Assembly: GCF_021173085.1 (NCBI RefSeq)
Contig: NZ_CP076413.1
Span: 2,418,001 to 2,482,000, forward strand
Origin: Ralstonia wenshanensis
Lineage (GTDB): Bacteria; Pseudomonadota; Gammaproteobacteria; Burkholderiales; Burkholderiaceae
Length of the DNA stretch: 64,000 bases
Direction of reading: 5' to 3'
The stretch's first letter is position 1, and every line of letters begins with the position of its first letter. Made by a program: the position numbers and the translations under genes. The notes under the pieces are model-generated. The model worked only from the letters and a program-made list of their open reading frames with translations, did not search any database and was not told the DNA's origin. Shown here piece by piece: positions 37,386 to 45,742 of this stretch.

Positions 37386-37572
37386 GCGCAGCCCGCAAGC
37401 CAAAACCGTAAAGATTCGTGGACTGGGCTCCGGTGAACCACCGCAGAGCCGCATCACCACGGGGTTGGCGCCAGTCGTCAGCAAATTCTGATTTATAGTT
37501 TCGCCCCTGCTCAGACGAAGCGGCCATCAGTACACTCTGCGACATCGCTTTCGGTGCCATAGGGAAAGCGAT

Positions 37573-37715
37573 CGAGGTGTGGAAACCTCGTAGCTAGCGG
37601 GCAAGTGCTGAGCATAAGCACTTGTCCTCAAAAGCTATGGCCTGGCTTCGTCACCTTCATTGGGCGAGCTAGGCATGAGCGGCTTCGGCCGCGCCGATTG
37701 CTAGCTATCGGTTTT
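37573..37715 (+). ncRNA. Candidate structured RNA with possible terminator switch
   Basis: No known family is recognised. Contiguous helices are visible: CGAGGT/ACCTCG (37573-37590); an 11-pair hairpin GGGCAAGTGCT/AGCACTTGTCC (37599-37627); GCCTGGC/GCTAGGC (37640-37674); and a GCGGC-TTCG-GCCGC tetraloop hairpin (37679-37692). TAGCTAGC (37591-37598), lying exactly between the first two hairpins, can close the whole by pairing with GCTAGCTA (37700-37707). That last element overlaps an alternative terminator stem CCGAT/ATCGG followed by TTTT (37694-37715). The two folds exclude each other, as in a riboswitch. It could be a leader of the small gene at 37789 or an independent small RNA. The surrounding gap 37317-37788 otherwise holds only the cyd control region. 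Confidence 0.4.
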
Positions 37716-37788
37716 CCACCTTGCCTGTGCTCGCCCACCCCTCCCCAGGGTTGGGCGCGGTTCCGTTCATCACATGAAGAGGAATGCC

Positions 37789-37968
37789 GTGACCCGCTCG
37801 ATCTCCCAATCCGTCGATTCCCCGGCTGGCGACTCGCTCACCGAATATCAGAAAGGTGTTGGCGCTGCGCGTGAGTTTTTGCGTGCCGTGTCCGCACGCG
37901 CTGCAGCCCCCAAGCATTCCGCAACGAGCACGACGGACTCGCCAGAGCATCCCGAGCAACCCCGCTGA
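37789..37968 (+). CDS. Small hypothetical protein
   Basis: 59-residue hydrophilic protein (MTRSISQSVDSPAGDSLTEY...) with a short amphipathic stretch YQKGVGAAREFLRAVSARA and a Ser/Thr/Pro-rich tail. No family is recognised. The start chosen is GTG with AGAGGA five bases upstream; an ATG at 37774 in the same frame is an alternative. It follows the structured RNA by about 75 bases and converges on icd. Coding status is uncertain and rests on the ribosome binding site and sensible composition. Confidence 0.4.
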   Translation: MTRSISQSVDSPAGDSLTEYQKGVGAAREFLRAVSARAAAPKHSATSTTDSPEHPEQPR

Positions 37969-38111
37969 TCCATGGGCGAGGCCCAGCGCGTGGGCCGCGG
38001 CGCCCTTGTTGCAGCATCGGCGTTGGGGCTTGTTGGGGCTCGCCCGCCCTTTTGAGAGTACGAACCGGTCAGAACTGCGAGCATCTGCAGATGGTCGGCT
38101 GCGCTTGAAAC

Positions 38112-38146
38112 AAAAAACCCCGGCGAGCCGAAGCTGCCGGGGTTTC
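38112..38146 (-). terminator. Terminator of icd
   Basis: Stem AACCCCGGC / GCCGGGGTT around an 11-base loop, followed on the minus strand by a run of six T. It is about 40 bases past the icd stop. Confidence 0.85.
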
Positions 38147-38183
38147 TTCATATCCATCGCGGCCGGAGCCGCGAGCGACATGC

Positions 38184-39434
38184 TTACATGTTGTCGATCA
38201 TCACTTGACCGAAGCCCGAGCACGACACTTGGGTCGCGCCTTCCAGCAGGCGGGCGAAGTCATAGGTGACCTTCTTCGACAGGATCGACTTCTCGATCGA
38301 CGAGATGATCAGGTCAGCGGCTTCCGTCCAGCCCATGTGACGCAGCATCATTTCGGCCGACAGGATTTCCGAACCCGGGTTCACGTAGTCCTTGCCTGCG
38401 TACTTCGGAGCCGTGCCGTGGGTGGCTTCGAACATCGCCACCGAATCCGACAGGTTGGCACCCGGGGCGATACCGATACCGCCAACTTGCGCAGCCAGGG
38501 CGTCCGAGATGTAGTCGCCGTTCAGGTTCAGCGTGGCCACAACCGAGTACTCGGCCGGACGCAGCAGGATCTGCTGCAGGAAGGCATCGGCAATCGCGTC
38601 CTTGACGATGATTTCCTTGCCCGTCTTCGGGTTCTTGAACTTGCACCACGGGCCGCCGTCGATCAGCTCGGCGCCGAATTCCTTCTGTGCCAGCGCGTAG
38701 GCCCAGTCACGGAAACCACCTTCCGTGAACTTCATGATGTTGCCCTTGTGCACGATCGTGACCGACGGCTTGTCGTTGTCGATCGCGTACTGGATGGCCT
38801 TGCGCACCAGACGCTCCGTGCCTTCGCGCGAGACCGGCTTCACACCGATACCCGAGGTTTCCGGGAAGCGGATCTTCTTGACGCCAAATTCGTCCTGCAG
38901 AATCTTGATCAGCTTCTTGGCCTTGTCGCTTTGGGCTTCGAATTCGATACCGGCGTAGATGTCTTCCGAGTTCTCGCGGAAGATGACCATGTCGGTCTTC
39001 TCCGGCTCTTTGACCGGCGAGGGCACGCCCTTGAAATAGCGCACCGGGCGCAGGCAGACGTACAGGTCCAGCTCTTGGCGCAGCGCCACGTTCAGCGAAC
39101 GGATGCCGCCGCCCACCGGCGTCGTCAGCGGGCCCTTGATGGACACCACGTAGTCCTTCAGGACTTGCAGGGTTTCTTCCGGCAGCCACACGTCCGGGCC
39201 GTACACCTTGGTCGACTTCTCGCCGGCGTAGATTTCCATCCACGAAATCTTGCGCTCACCCTTGTAAGCCTTCTCAACCGCTGCGTCCACCACCTTGATC
39301 ATCACAGGGGTGATGTCGAAGCCGGTGCCGTCACCTTCGATGTAAGGAATGATCGGGTTGTTCGGAACGTTCAGGGAGAAGTCTTGGTTGACAGTGATCT
39401 TCTCGCCGGCCGGGACCTTGATGTGTTGATACAT
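38184..39434 (-). CDS. icd: NADP-dependent isocitrate dehydrogenase
   Basis: TCA-cycle enzyme oxidatively decarboxylating isocitrate to 2-oxoglutarate, 416 residues like E. coli Icd. Motifs are [19 protein letters not shown], the substrate loop [33 protein letters not shown] and [17 protein letters not shown]. The phosphorylatable-serine region RSLN is present, so AceK control is possible; no aceK is in the window. The NADP-discriminating region is of the E. coli type. The start [13 protein letters not shown] at 39434 matches the family. It is transcribed singly. The 261 bases upstream to 39695 contain the palindrome CTTATATAAG, probably in the promoter, and no gene. Confidence 0.97.
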   Translation of the reverse strand: MYQHIKVPAGEKITVNQDFSLNVPNNPIIPYIEGDGTGFDITPVMIKVVDAAVEKAYKGERKISWMEIYAGEKSTKVYGPDVWLPEETLQVLKDYVVSIKGPLTTPVGGGIRSLNVALRQELDLYVCLRPVRYFKGVPSPVKEPEKTDMVIFRENSEDIYAGIEFEAQSDKAKKLIKILQDEFGVKKIRFPETSGIGVKPVSREGTERLVRKAIQYAIDNDKPSVTIVHKGNIMKFTEGGFRDWAYALAQKEFGAELIDGGPWCKFKNPKTGKEIIVKDAIADAFLQQILLRPAEYSVVATLNLNGDYISDALAAQVGGIGIAPGANLSDSVAMFEATHGTAPKYAGKDYVNPGSEILSAEMMLRHMGWTEAADLIISSIEKSILSKKVTYDFARLLEGATQVSCSGFGQVMIDNM

Positions 39435-39695
39435 GGACGACTCCAGTGCAGACCGCAGGTAGCGGGTGGACGGTGGGGGTTGACAGCACAGCGCGCCGCT
39501 CACGGGTTGGCCGGCGTGGCGCGCTGCAATGAACTGGCGATTCTAACGGCCTACGATGACGCTCTCACGATGCACCGCACAAAATCTCGCATCTGGCGCA
39601 AGCCGCAACTCTTATATAAGACACAAGAGTGAATTCCGCATTATGCCGGAAAATTTCACCATCCGCCATATTTCGGCCCCTGATCCCAGGCGCTG

Positions 39696-40181
39696 TCAAC
39701 GGCCGATCAGGTCGGCGTCGAAGGCGCGGGCGACCGGGCCGCGGACATCGCTCAAGGCAGGAACCGCATCCCGCCGGGCGCTCCAGGCATCCACCAGCCG
39801 GACCAACGCGGCACGCAGTTCGCGGGCGCTGTCAGCATCAAGCAAGCGGACCAGGCCGGCAGCGTCCACGCCCGGATGCCGGCGGACCAACCACGCAAGC
39901 GCCTGGATGTGTTCGATAAAGCGATCGTCAGCCCGGTGCAGATGGCTGAAACAAGACAGCCCCACGCGGCGATCCAGCGGTGCGCCGGAAATCGTCTGTG
40001 ACACGAGCATGAAATCATCAAGTGCGGAAGCCCCGTGCGAACGGGGCCAGAAACCGGGCAAGGCCCCCAGCACAATCAACGCGCCGCAACCCAGGACGAA
40101 ATCGCGGCGCCGGAGTCGGGCCGGCGGAATGGGAGAGGCGGGCTTGGTGGGGCGGGAAGACGACGGCGGGAGAGACACGGC
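39696..40181 (-). CDS. Tat-exported small-subunit-like protein (FAD-SLDH family)
   Basis: About 161 residues. An N-terminal twin-arginine signal (RLRRRDFVLGCGALIVLGALPG) is followed by DDFMLVSQTISGAPLDRRVG. This resembles the gamma subunit (sorbitol/gluconate dehydrogenase small subunit) of membrane FAD-dependent sugar dehydrogenases. The usual C-terminal block of that family is not evident, and the large FAD subunit and cytochrome c subunit are absent nearby, so it is an orphan or a degenerate relic. The start is uncertain: a GTG at 40181 has AAGG six bases upstream; the frame stays open to 40295. Confidence 0.6.
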   Translation of the reverse strand, partial: AVSLPPSSSRPTKPASPIPPARLRRRDFVLGCGALIVLGALPGFWPRSHGASALDDFMLVSQTISGAPLDRRVGLSCFSHLHRADDRFIEHIQALAWLVRRHPGVDAAGLVRLLDADSARELRAALVRLVDAWSARRDAVPALSDVRGPVARAFDADLIGR

Positions 40182-40443
40182 AAGCCTTGAGCACAATCGG
40201 CTCGCATTCTCTGGGGGCAGGCGCCGCCATCCAATCAGATCGGTCCGAAATGCAGGCTCGCAGGCATCTTTCTTGCGCAGCGCAACATGCGCCACATGGC
40301 GGATCAGGCGGCGCGGAGGCTTTCGCCGGAGCCCAGAAAAAATTCGACGGAACGTGTCAACGCGCCTGTAACGGCCTGCGTTATTGCAGATGACTCATTT
40401 AGCGGGTCGTTGGTTAACTCACTGATCTATAAAAGGATTCACC

Positions 40444-40656
40444 ATGAAGAAGCTGATCGCTGCCCTGATCGCCGGCCTGTTCGCCACCGGTGTGTTCGCT
40501 CAAGCCTCCGCTCCGGCTGCTGACGCAGCTGCTGCTCCGGCTGCTGCCGAAAAGGCTGCTCCGAAGGCCAAGAAGGCCAAGAAGCACCACCACAAGAAGG
40601 CTGCCAAGAAGGCTGCTGACGCTTCGGCTCCGGCTGCTGACGCCGCCAAGCAATAA
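40444..40656 (+). CDS. Small exported Ala/Lys-rich protein
   Basis: 70-residue protein with a clean signal peptide MKKLIAALIAGLFATGVFAQ. The mature part of about 50 residues is low-complexity: two copies of ASAPAADAA flank a basic centre KAKKAKKHHHKKAAKKAAD. No fold is expected. Basic Ala/Lys/His tracts suggest binding to a polyanion such as nucleic acid, LPS or teichoic-like polymer, or metal binding by the HHH; this is inference. AAAGGA precedes the ATG, and a strong terminator follows at 40 bases, so it is a monocistronic, probably well expressed gene. Confidence 0.8.
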   Translation: MKKLIAALIAGLFATGVFAQASAPAADAAAAPAAAEKAAPKAKKAKKHHHKKAAKKAADASAPAADAAKQ

Positions 40657-40697
40657 GCTTGTGTTTCTGCCGGGCCCACGCGGCTCGGCCGATACAG

Positions 40698-40732
40698 AAA
40701 AAGCAGGTGCTTATGCATCTGCTTTTTTTTTT
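40698..40732 (+). terminator. Terminator of the Ala/Lys-rich protein gene
   Basis: Ten-pair stem AAGCAGGTGC / GCATCTGCTT (one G-T pair) with loop TTAT, followed by a run of ten T. Confidence 0.92.
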
Positions 40733-40844
40733 CGCCCTCGCCTGCCCAACGGAAATCCCGGGCACGCATGCAGGGCTGTCAAAATAGCGCCATCAAGCTT
40801 GAGTACCTTGCCCGTTCCTCACAACAAGAAACAGGGATGGCGCA

Positions 40845-42359
40845 ATGGAATTCCGATCGATGTTCGCTCCGGTGCGACGAAAACGCACCGTGTTCACGAT
40901 GCTCTCTCTTGCCGCGCTGGCCGCTGCCGCCGTGATTGCGGGCTGCGGCGGCTCGTCGTCCGATTCGACGCCGGTGTCGACGGCCACGCCCTCGGATGCG
41001 GCCACGGCTGACGCCAACATCCAGGCCGCGTGGGTGGAGATCGGCGACAGCAACCAGGCTGTCGTGCGCGCCGTCACCAGCTATACGAACAGCGCCTCGC
41101 CCGTCGACAGCTCGGTCTGCCCGCTGCTGACGGTGGACGGCACCTCCACGCGCATGACGCTGCGTGTGGCCGCCGGCACCCCCGCACAGCGCACCACGGC
41201 CAGTGCCGCCAGCGATTCGAAAGCCTCGTCCTTCCCTGTGAATGCCTGCGAAGCCACCGTGGCCTCCACGGCCAAGGCCGCGTCGATCGGCTCGCGTCTG
41301 CTGCCGCTGCCCAAGGCCAACCCGCAGCGCGTGGTGATCCTGGCGGACACCGGCTGCCGCATGAAGAAGTCGAGCAACACGTTCCAGTCGTGTAACGACC
41401 CGCTGTCGTGGCCGTTTGCCAGCGCTGCCGCCACGGCCGCCAAGATGAACCCCGACCTCGTGCTGCATGTTGGCGACTATCACTACCGCGAAAACGCCTG
41501 CCCGCCCGACGTGGCCGGCTGCCAGGGCAGCCCCTGGGGCTACGGCTGGGATGCGTGGCAGGCCGACCTGTTCCAGCCCGCCGCCCCGCTGATGGCCGCG
41601 GCCCCGTGGGTGCTGGTGCGCGGCAATCACGAGGAATGCGCCCGCGCCGGCCAGGGCTGGTATCGCTTCCTGGATCCGCGCCCGTATTCGGCCGACCGCT
41701 CGTGCGACAACCCGGCCAACGACACGGCTGCCAACGCGTCGGACCCGTACGCCGTCGCCCTCGGCAGCGATACGCAGGTCATCGTGTTCGATTCGGCCAA
41801 GGCTGGCACGACGGCATTGGCGACGACCGACCCGTGGTTCCAGACCTACCAGAAGCAGTTCAGCACGGTGGGCACGCTGGCCGCCAAGCCGGGCGTGATG
41901 TCGATCTTTACCAATCACCACCCAATCCTGGGCTTCGTGCCCATCGCAGGCAGCACGCCGCTGGGCGGCAATGCCGCGCTGCTGTCGGTCATGAACAGCC
42001 TGAACGCCACGGCGTATTACCCGCCGGGCGTCCAGGTCGCGCTCCACGGTCACGTGCATGACTTCCAGGCCATCAACTTCACCAGCAACCACCCGGCGAC
42101 CATCGTTGCAGGCAACGCCGGCGATTCGCTGGACGTGGCCCTGCCCGATCCGTTCCCGGCCGTCAGCCCGGCTTCGGGCGTGACGGTTGGCAGCATCTCG
42201 CACAACAACTCGTTCGGCTTCATGGTGATGGACCGCCAGCCCGCACCCGCCAAGGGCTGGCTGTTCAAGGCCTACACCGTAGCCGGCAAGCTGCTGACGA
42301 CCTGCACGCAGAACGGCACGAGCCTGGTGTGCGACAAGACGGGTTTCGTCGCACCTTGA
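40845..42359 (+). CDS. Metallophosphoesterase lipoprotein
   Basis: 504-residue calcineurin-like phosphoesterase. An N-terminal signal with lipobox VIAGC puts the lipid on Cys34, followed by a Ser/Thr/Ala-rich linker. The metal-binding motifs of the fold are visible in order: ILADTGCR, HVGDYHYRE, VRGNHEECAR, FTNHHPI and HGHVHDFQ. Several further cysteines (CPPDVAGC, SCDN) could form disulfides in the periplasm. The substrate is unknown; relatives include purple-acid-phosphatase-like and nucleotide phosphatases. Its stop codon overlaps the start of the next gene, coupling it to a di-haem peroxidase. Confidence 0.88.
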   Translation: MEFRSMFAPVRRKRTVFTMLSLAALAAAAVIAGCGGSSSDSTPVSTATPSDAATADANIQAAWVEIGDSNQAVVRAVTSYTNSASPVDSSVCPLLTVDGTSTRMTLRVAAGTPAQRTTASAASDSKASSFPVNACEATVASTAKAASIGSRLLPLPKANPQRVVILADTGCRMKKSSNTFQSCNDPLSWPFASAAATAAKMNPDLVLHVGDYHYRENACPPDVAGCQGSPWGYGWDAWQADLFQPAAPLMAAAPWVLVRGNHEECARAGQGWYRFLDPRPYSADRSCDNPANDTAANASDPYAVALGSDTQVIVFDSAKAGTTALATTDPWFQTYQKQFSTVGTLAAKPGVMSIFTNHHPILGFVPIAGSTPLGGNAALLSVMNSLNATAYYPPGVQVALHGHVHDFQAINFTSNHPATIVAGNAGDSLDVALPDPFPAVSPASGVTVGSISHNNSFGFMVMDRQPAPAKGWLFKAYTVAGKLLTTCTQNGTSLVCDKTGFVAP

Positions 42360-43696
42360 AGCGCCTGAGCACCGCGCTGTGGGTTGCCGCCGCACTCTTC
42401 TCGGGTGCGGCGGCGGCTGAATCGATCGGCATGACGCCCAGGCTGGACGCCGTGCCCCCGCCTGCGGAGTCGACCGCGTTCAAGCCGGACCCGAACCTCG
42501 TCGCGCTCGGTAAGCGGGTGTTTTTCGACCCGCGCCTGTCTGAGCCGCAAGGCACGTCGTGCGCGGCATGCCATGACCCGGGCCGCGCCTTCGCGCCCAC
42601 GCTGAAGGGCGAGGCGCTGCGCATCGGTGTGCCGGCCGGCAGCCGCCCCGGGCACGTGGCGGCACGCAACGCGCCGTCGCTGCTGTATCTGCGCTACATC
42701 CCGCATCGCTACTTCTTCCAGGACGACGACGCGAGCTTTCCGTCGCCGTTCGGCGGCTTCTTTGCCGATGGCCGGGCAGATTCCATCCCCGAGCAGATCC
42801 GCGGCCCGTTGTTCAGTCCGGATGAAATGGGCAACCATTCAGCGCGCGACCTGCAGCGCAAGGTGGCCGGCACCGATCTGAGTCAGGCGTTGGCGAAGCA
42901 ATTCGGCGCCGATGCGGTGCATGAGCCCGAACGCCTCGTCGGCGCGTTGGGCAAGGCGCTGGAGGCGTATTTCCAGAGCGACGAATTGGCGCCGTTCACC
43001 TCCCGCTTCGACGATTTCCTGCGCAAGCGCACGCCGCTTTCCGCCGCCGAGATGCGCGGCCTCGCCCTGTTCCGCAATCCGGACAAAGGCAACTGCGCGT
43101 CGTGCCATCTGATGGTGGAATCGTCGTCACGGCCGGAGCGATCGCTGTTTACGGATTTCGGCTACGACGCCATCGCCGTCCCGCGCAACCCGCTGCTGCC
43201 TGCCAACAAGGACCCGCGCCACTTTGACGTGGGGCTCTGCCAGACCGCCCGCACGCTCAAGTGGCCCGAGCCCGACCAATGGTGCGGCTACTTCCGCACG
43301 GCGGGCCTGCGCAACGTGGCGGTGCGCCAGACGTTCATGCACAACGGTGTTTTCCGTACGCTGCGCGACACCGTGGCGTTTTATGCCACGCGCTCGACCG
43401 ACCCCGCGCAGTGGTACCCCGGCGGCAAGCGTTTCAACGACGTGCCCGCCAGATACCAGGGCAACATCAACGTGAATGCCGTGCCGATGAACCGCCGCGC
43501 CGGCACCACGCCTGCGCTGACGGAAGATGAGATCGACGACATCGTGTCGTTCCTGCGCACGCTCACCGATGCGCGTTATGTGGCGCTGATGCCCGATCCT
43601 GCGGCCGACAAGGCGCGCTCTGTGCATACGCCCAAGACAGGAGCCAAAACGGTTGCCGTAGAGCACCAAGCCGCCCCCGGCCCCAATACGCGGTAA
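42329..43696 (+). CDS. Di-haem cytochrome c peroxidase / MauG family protein
   Basis: Periplasmic protein of 455 residues from the GTG at 42329, with a signal peptide ending in SGAAAAE. Two haem c attachment motifs are present, CAACH (78-82) and CASCH (256-260), arranged as in bacterial cytochrome c peroxidases and MauG-like enzymes. The C-terminal FMHNGVFRTLRDTVAFY and NAVPMNRR are family hallmarks. An alternative TTG start at 42356 sits in a TTGA overlap with the preceding stop and leaves a shorter signal peptide. Whether it reduces peroxide or oxidises a protein cannot be decided from sequence. Confidence 0.87.
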   Translation: MRQDGFRRTLKRLSTALWVAAALFSGAAAAESIGMTPRLDAVPPPAESTAFKPDPNLVALGKRVFFDPRLSEPQGTSCAACHDPGRAFAPTLKGEALRIGVPAGSRPGHVAARNAPSLLYLRYIPHRYFFQDDDASFPSPFGGFFADGRADSIPEQIRGPLFSPDEMGNHSARDLQRKVAGTDLSQALAKQFGADAVHEPERLVGALGKALEAYFQSDELAPFTSRFDDFLRKRTPLSAAEMRGLALFRNPDKGNCASCHLMVESSSRPERSLFTDFGYDAIAVPRNPLLPANKDPRHFDVGLCQTARTLKWPEPDQWCGYFRTAGLRNVAVRQTFMHNGVFRTLRDTVAFYATRSTDPAQWYPGGKRFNDVPARYQGNINVNAVPMNRRAGTTPALTEDEIDDIVSFLRTLTDARYVALMPDPAADKARSVHTPKTGAKTVAVEHQAAPGPNTR

Positions 43697-43786
43697 CAAC
43701 TTCGTCGCACGGCCGGCGGCTGTCTGATTGACGGCGGCTGGCCGAGTGCCGATCATGGAGCGTTTCTTTTCCGACCCGTTCGCGCC

Positions 43787-44239
43787 ATGACCACCCTGTC
43801 CCGCTACTTTGCCGCTCTGTCGCTGGCCGTTGCCGCCACCGGTGCGCTCGCCCAGACGCCCACCGCCCCCAATACCGGCCTGCCCGTGGTCGACCTGACC
43901 ATCGGCATGTACAAGGTCAAAGCCGAAGTAGCGGCCACCCCGCAAACGCGCGAGACCGGCCTGATGTTCCGCAAGACCATGCCCGACACCGCCGGCATGC
44001 TGTTCGTGTTTGATGAATCCGCGGGCCACTGCTTCTGGATGAAGAACACCGACCTGCCGCTGTCCATCGCCTTCATCACCGACGACGGCACCATCTCCGA
44101 CATTGCCGAGATGAAGCCGCAGACCGAAGACAACCACTGCCCAACCCGGGCAGGCAGCTACGCGCTGGAAATGAACAAGGGCTGGTTTGCACGCAAGGGC
44201 ATCAAGCCCGGCATGAAGGTGGGCGGGCTGCCCCGCTAA
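43787..44239 (+). CDS. DUF192 domain-containing exported protein
   Basis: 150 residues with an N-terminal signal peptide ending ATGALAQ, then the DUF192 core. Typical features are VKAEVAATPQTRETGLMFRK, MLFVFDE, FWMKNTDLPLSIAFI and the closing ALEMNKGWFARKGIKPGMKV. Family members are small beta-barrel proteins of unknown function. It is 90 bases after the peroxidase gene and 38 bases before the metallo-beta-lactamase-fold gene; the three may share a transcript. Confidence 0.9.
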   Translation: MTTLSRYFAALSLAVAATGALAQTPTAPNTGLPVVDLTIGMYKVKAEVAATPQTRETGLMFRKTMPDTAGMLFVFDESAGHCFWMKNTDLPLSIAFITDDGTISDIAEMKPQTEDNHCPTRAGSYALEMNKGWFARKGIKPGMKVGGLPR

Positions 44240-44277
44240 AACAGGCACGCAGACAACAGCAGAGAGGAGACCGCCGC

Positions 44278-45243
44278 ATGCACGCTTTCGACAACAACCG
44301 TCGCCGCTGGATGCGGCAGGCCGGCGCGCTGGCCGTGGGTGCGGGCGCGGCGTGCGCAAGTTTGCCGTTGAGCGCTTTGGCTGCCGATGCGCCCAAGAAG
44401 GGCACGCGGTTGATCCTGCTGGGCACGGCGGGCGGGCCGACGCCCAAGAAGAATCGCTCGGCCCCGGCGCAGGTGATCGTCATCAACGGCGTGTCGTACG
44501 TGGTCGATTGCGGGAACGGTGTCGCACGCCAATACGTGACGGCGGGCCTCAAGCTCAAGGACATCCGCCACGTCTTCATCACGCATCAGCACTCCGACCA
44601 CAACGCCGACTACGGCACGCTGATGCTGCTGGCGTGGGCCACCGACCTGACCGGCCCCGTCGATGCGTGGGGCCCGCCCCCGCTGGCCGCGATGACGACC
44701 AAGTTCCTTGAGCTGTACGACTACGACATCCGCACCCGCATTGCCGACGAAGGTCGCCCGCCGCTGGCGCCGATGCTTCATCCGCACGAGCTGACCGAAG
44801 GCGGACTGGTCATGCAGGATGCCAACGTGAAGGTGACTAGCGCGCTGGTCAAGCACCCGCCGGTGTCGCCGGCATTTGCGTTTCGTTTCGATTCGGCAGA
44901 CCGCTCCATCGTCATCTCCGGCGATACGGCGCCGAGCGAAAACCTCGTGCGCCTGGCGTACGGCGCCGACGTGCTCGTCCATGAGGTGATGCATCTGCCG
45001 TCGCTGGATAAGCTGCTGTCTACCGAGCCCAACGCCAAGACGCTGCGCGAGCATTTGCTGGCGAGCCACACCTCCACCGAAGAGGTCGGCCGCATTGCCA
45101 CCGAGGCCAAGGTGAAGACGCTGGTGCTGTCGCACTTCGTGCCCGGCGGCTATCCGTTCCTGGAAGATTCAGTCTGGCTCGATGCCGTGCGCCCTCACTT
45201 CAAGGGCGAGATCATCGTCGGGCACGATCTGCAGGAAATTTAA
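44278..45243 (+). CDS. MBL-fold metallo-hydrolase with Tat signal
   Basis: 321-residue metallo-beta-lactamase-fold hydrolase carrying an N-terminal twin-arginine signal (NRRRWMRQAGALAVGAGA). The zinc motif is HQHSDHNAD (His103, His105, Asp107, His108), with further ligands in SGDTAPS and the His of LSHFVPG. The order resembles RNase Z/arylsulfatase-like members, but export by Tat argues against RNA processing; arylsulfatase or phosphonate-type substrates are possible. AGAGAGGAG precedes the ATG. It converges on the MliC-like gene, overlapping stops by 4 bases. Confidence 0.87.
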   Translation: MHAFDNNRRRWMRQAGALAVGAGAACASLPLSALAADAPKKGTRLILLGTAGGPTPKKNRSAPAQVIVINGVSYVVDCGNGVARQYVTAGLKLKDIRHVFITHQHSDHNADYGTLMLLAWATDLTGPVDAWGPPPLAAMTTKFLELYDYDIRTRIADEGRPPLAPMLHPHELTEGGLVMQDANVKVTSALVKHPPVSPAFAFRFDSADRSIVISGDTAPSENLVRLAYGADVLVHEVMHLPSLDKLLSTEPNAKTLREHLLASHTSTEEVGRIATEAKVKTLVLSHFVPGGYPFLEDSVWLDAVRPHFKGEIIVGHDLQEI

Positions 45244-45707
45244 GGCCGGCCGCTGGTCGCTTCGCTGCAATCGCGGTAGAGCTGATTGCGGCTGCCGGGC
45301 AGGGTCTCGTCGGCGAGGAAGCCGGTGGGGCCCTTCGTCCACCACACATACTGGCCCGACGCATAGCGCGCCCCCGAAGCGGCCATCACGTTGGCAAACA
45401 CGAGCGTCTTGCCATTGAGTGTCATGGCCGCCAGCGGGGTATCGCCAACCGTCATGTATTTCACGAGGAGCGTCTTGCCGCCCTCGCACGTGTAGCGCAC
45501 GTCGTGCGGGTCCTTGATCGGCAGCGCGGAATACGCACGCGCCTGGTCGATCGCCTTGTTGAGGCCGGCCTTGGCAAAGTCGAGCGCCGTGTTCAGATCG
45601 TCGGACGACATGCCGGGCACCGGCGACTGCTGCGCGGTGGCGACGCCGCTGAAGACGCCGGCGCCCAGCGCCAGCCCAAACATCACTGCAGTTGCAAAAC
45701 GACGCAT
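45240..45707 (-). CDS. MliC-family lysozyme inhibitor-like protein
   Basis: 155-residue periplasmic protein with signal peptide (LALGAGVFSGVATAQ). The C-terminal domain matches the MliC/PliC beta-barrel: YTCEGGKTLLVKYM, the inhibitory loop SGARYASGQYVWWTKGP and a C-terminal Cys in RDCSEA. The two cysteines fit the conserved disulfide. No lipobox is present, so it is soluble (PliC-like) and could protect peptidoglycan from host C-type lysozyme. AGGAGA precedes the start. The N-terminal helical part (DDLNTALDFAKAGLNKAIDQ) is additional. Confidence 0.82.
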   Translation of the reverse strand: MRRFATAVMFGLALGAGVFSGVATAQQSPVPGMSSDDLNTALDFAKAGLNKAIDQARAYSALPIKDPHDVRYTCEGGKTLLVKYMTVGDTPLAAMTLNGKTLVFANVMAASGARYASGQYVWWTKGPTGFLADETLPGSRNQLYRDCSEATSGRP

Positions 45708-45742
45708 GGATCCGTCTCCTGGAAATGGTCAGTGCAAGCCGG

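Noticed and set aside
37100-37800. tRNA, 6S, tmRNA or RNase P RNA in the cyd-icd gap
   Set aside because: No cloverleaf, no 3' CCA context and none of the conserved cores of these RNAs; the structured segment is reported only as an unassigned candidate.
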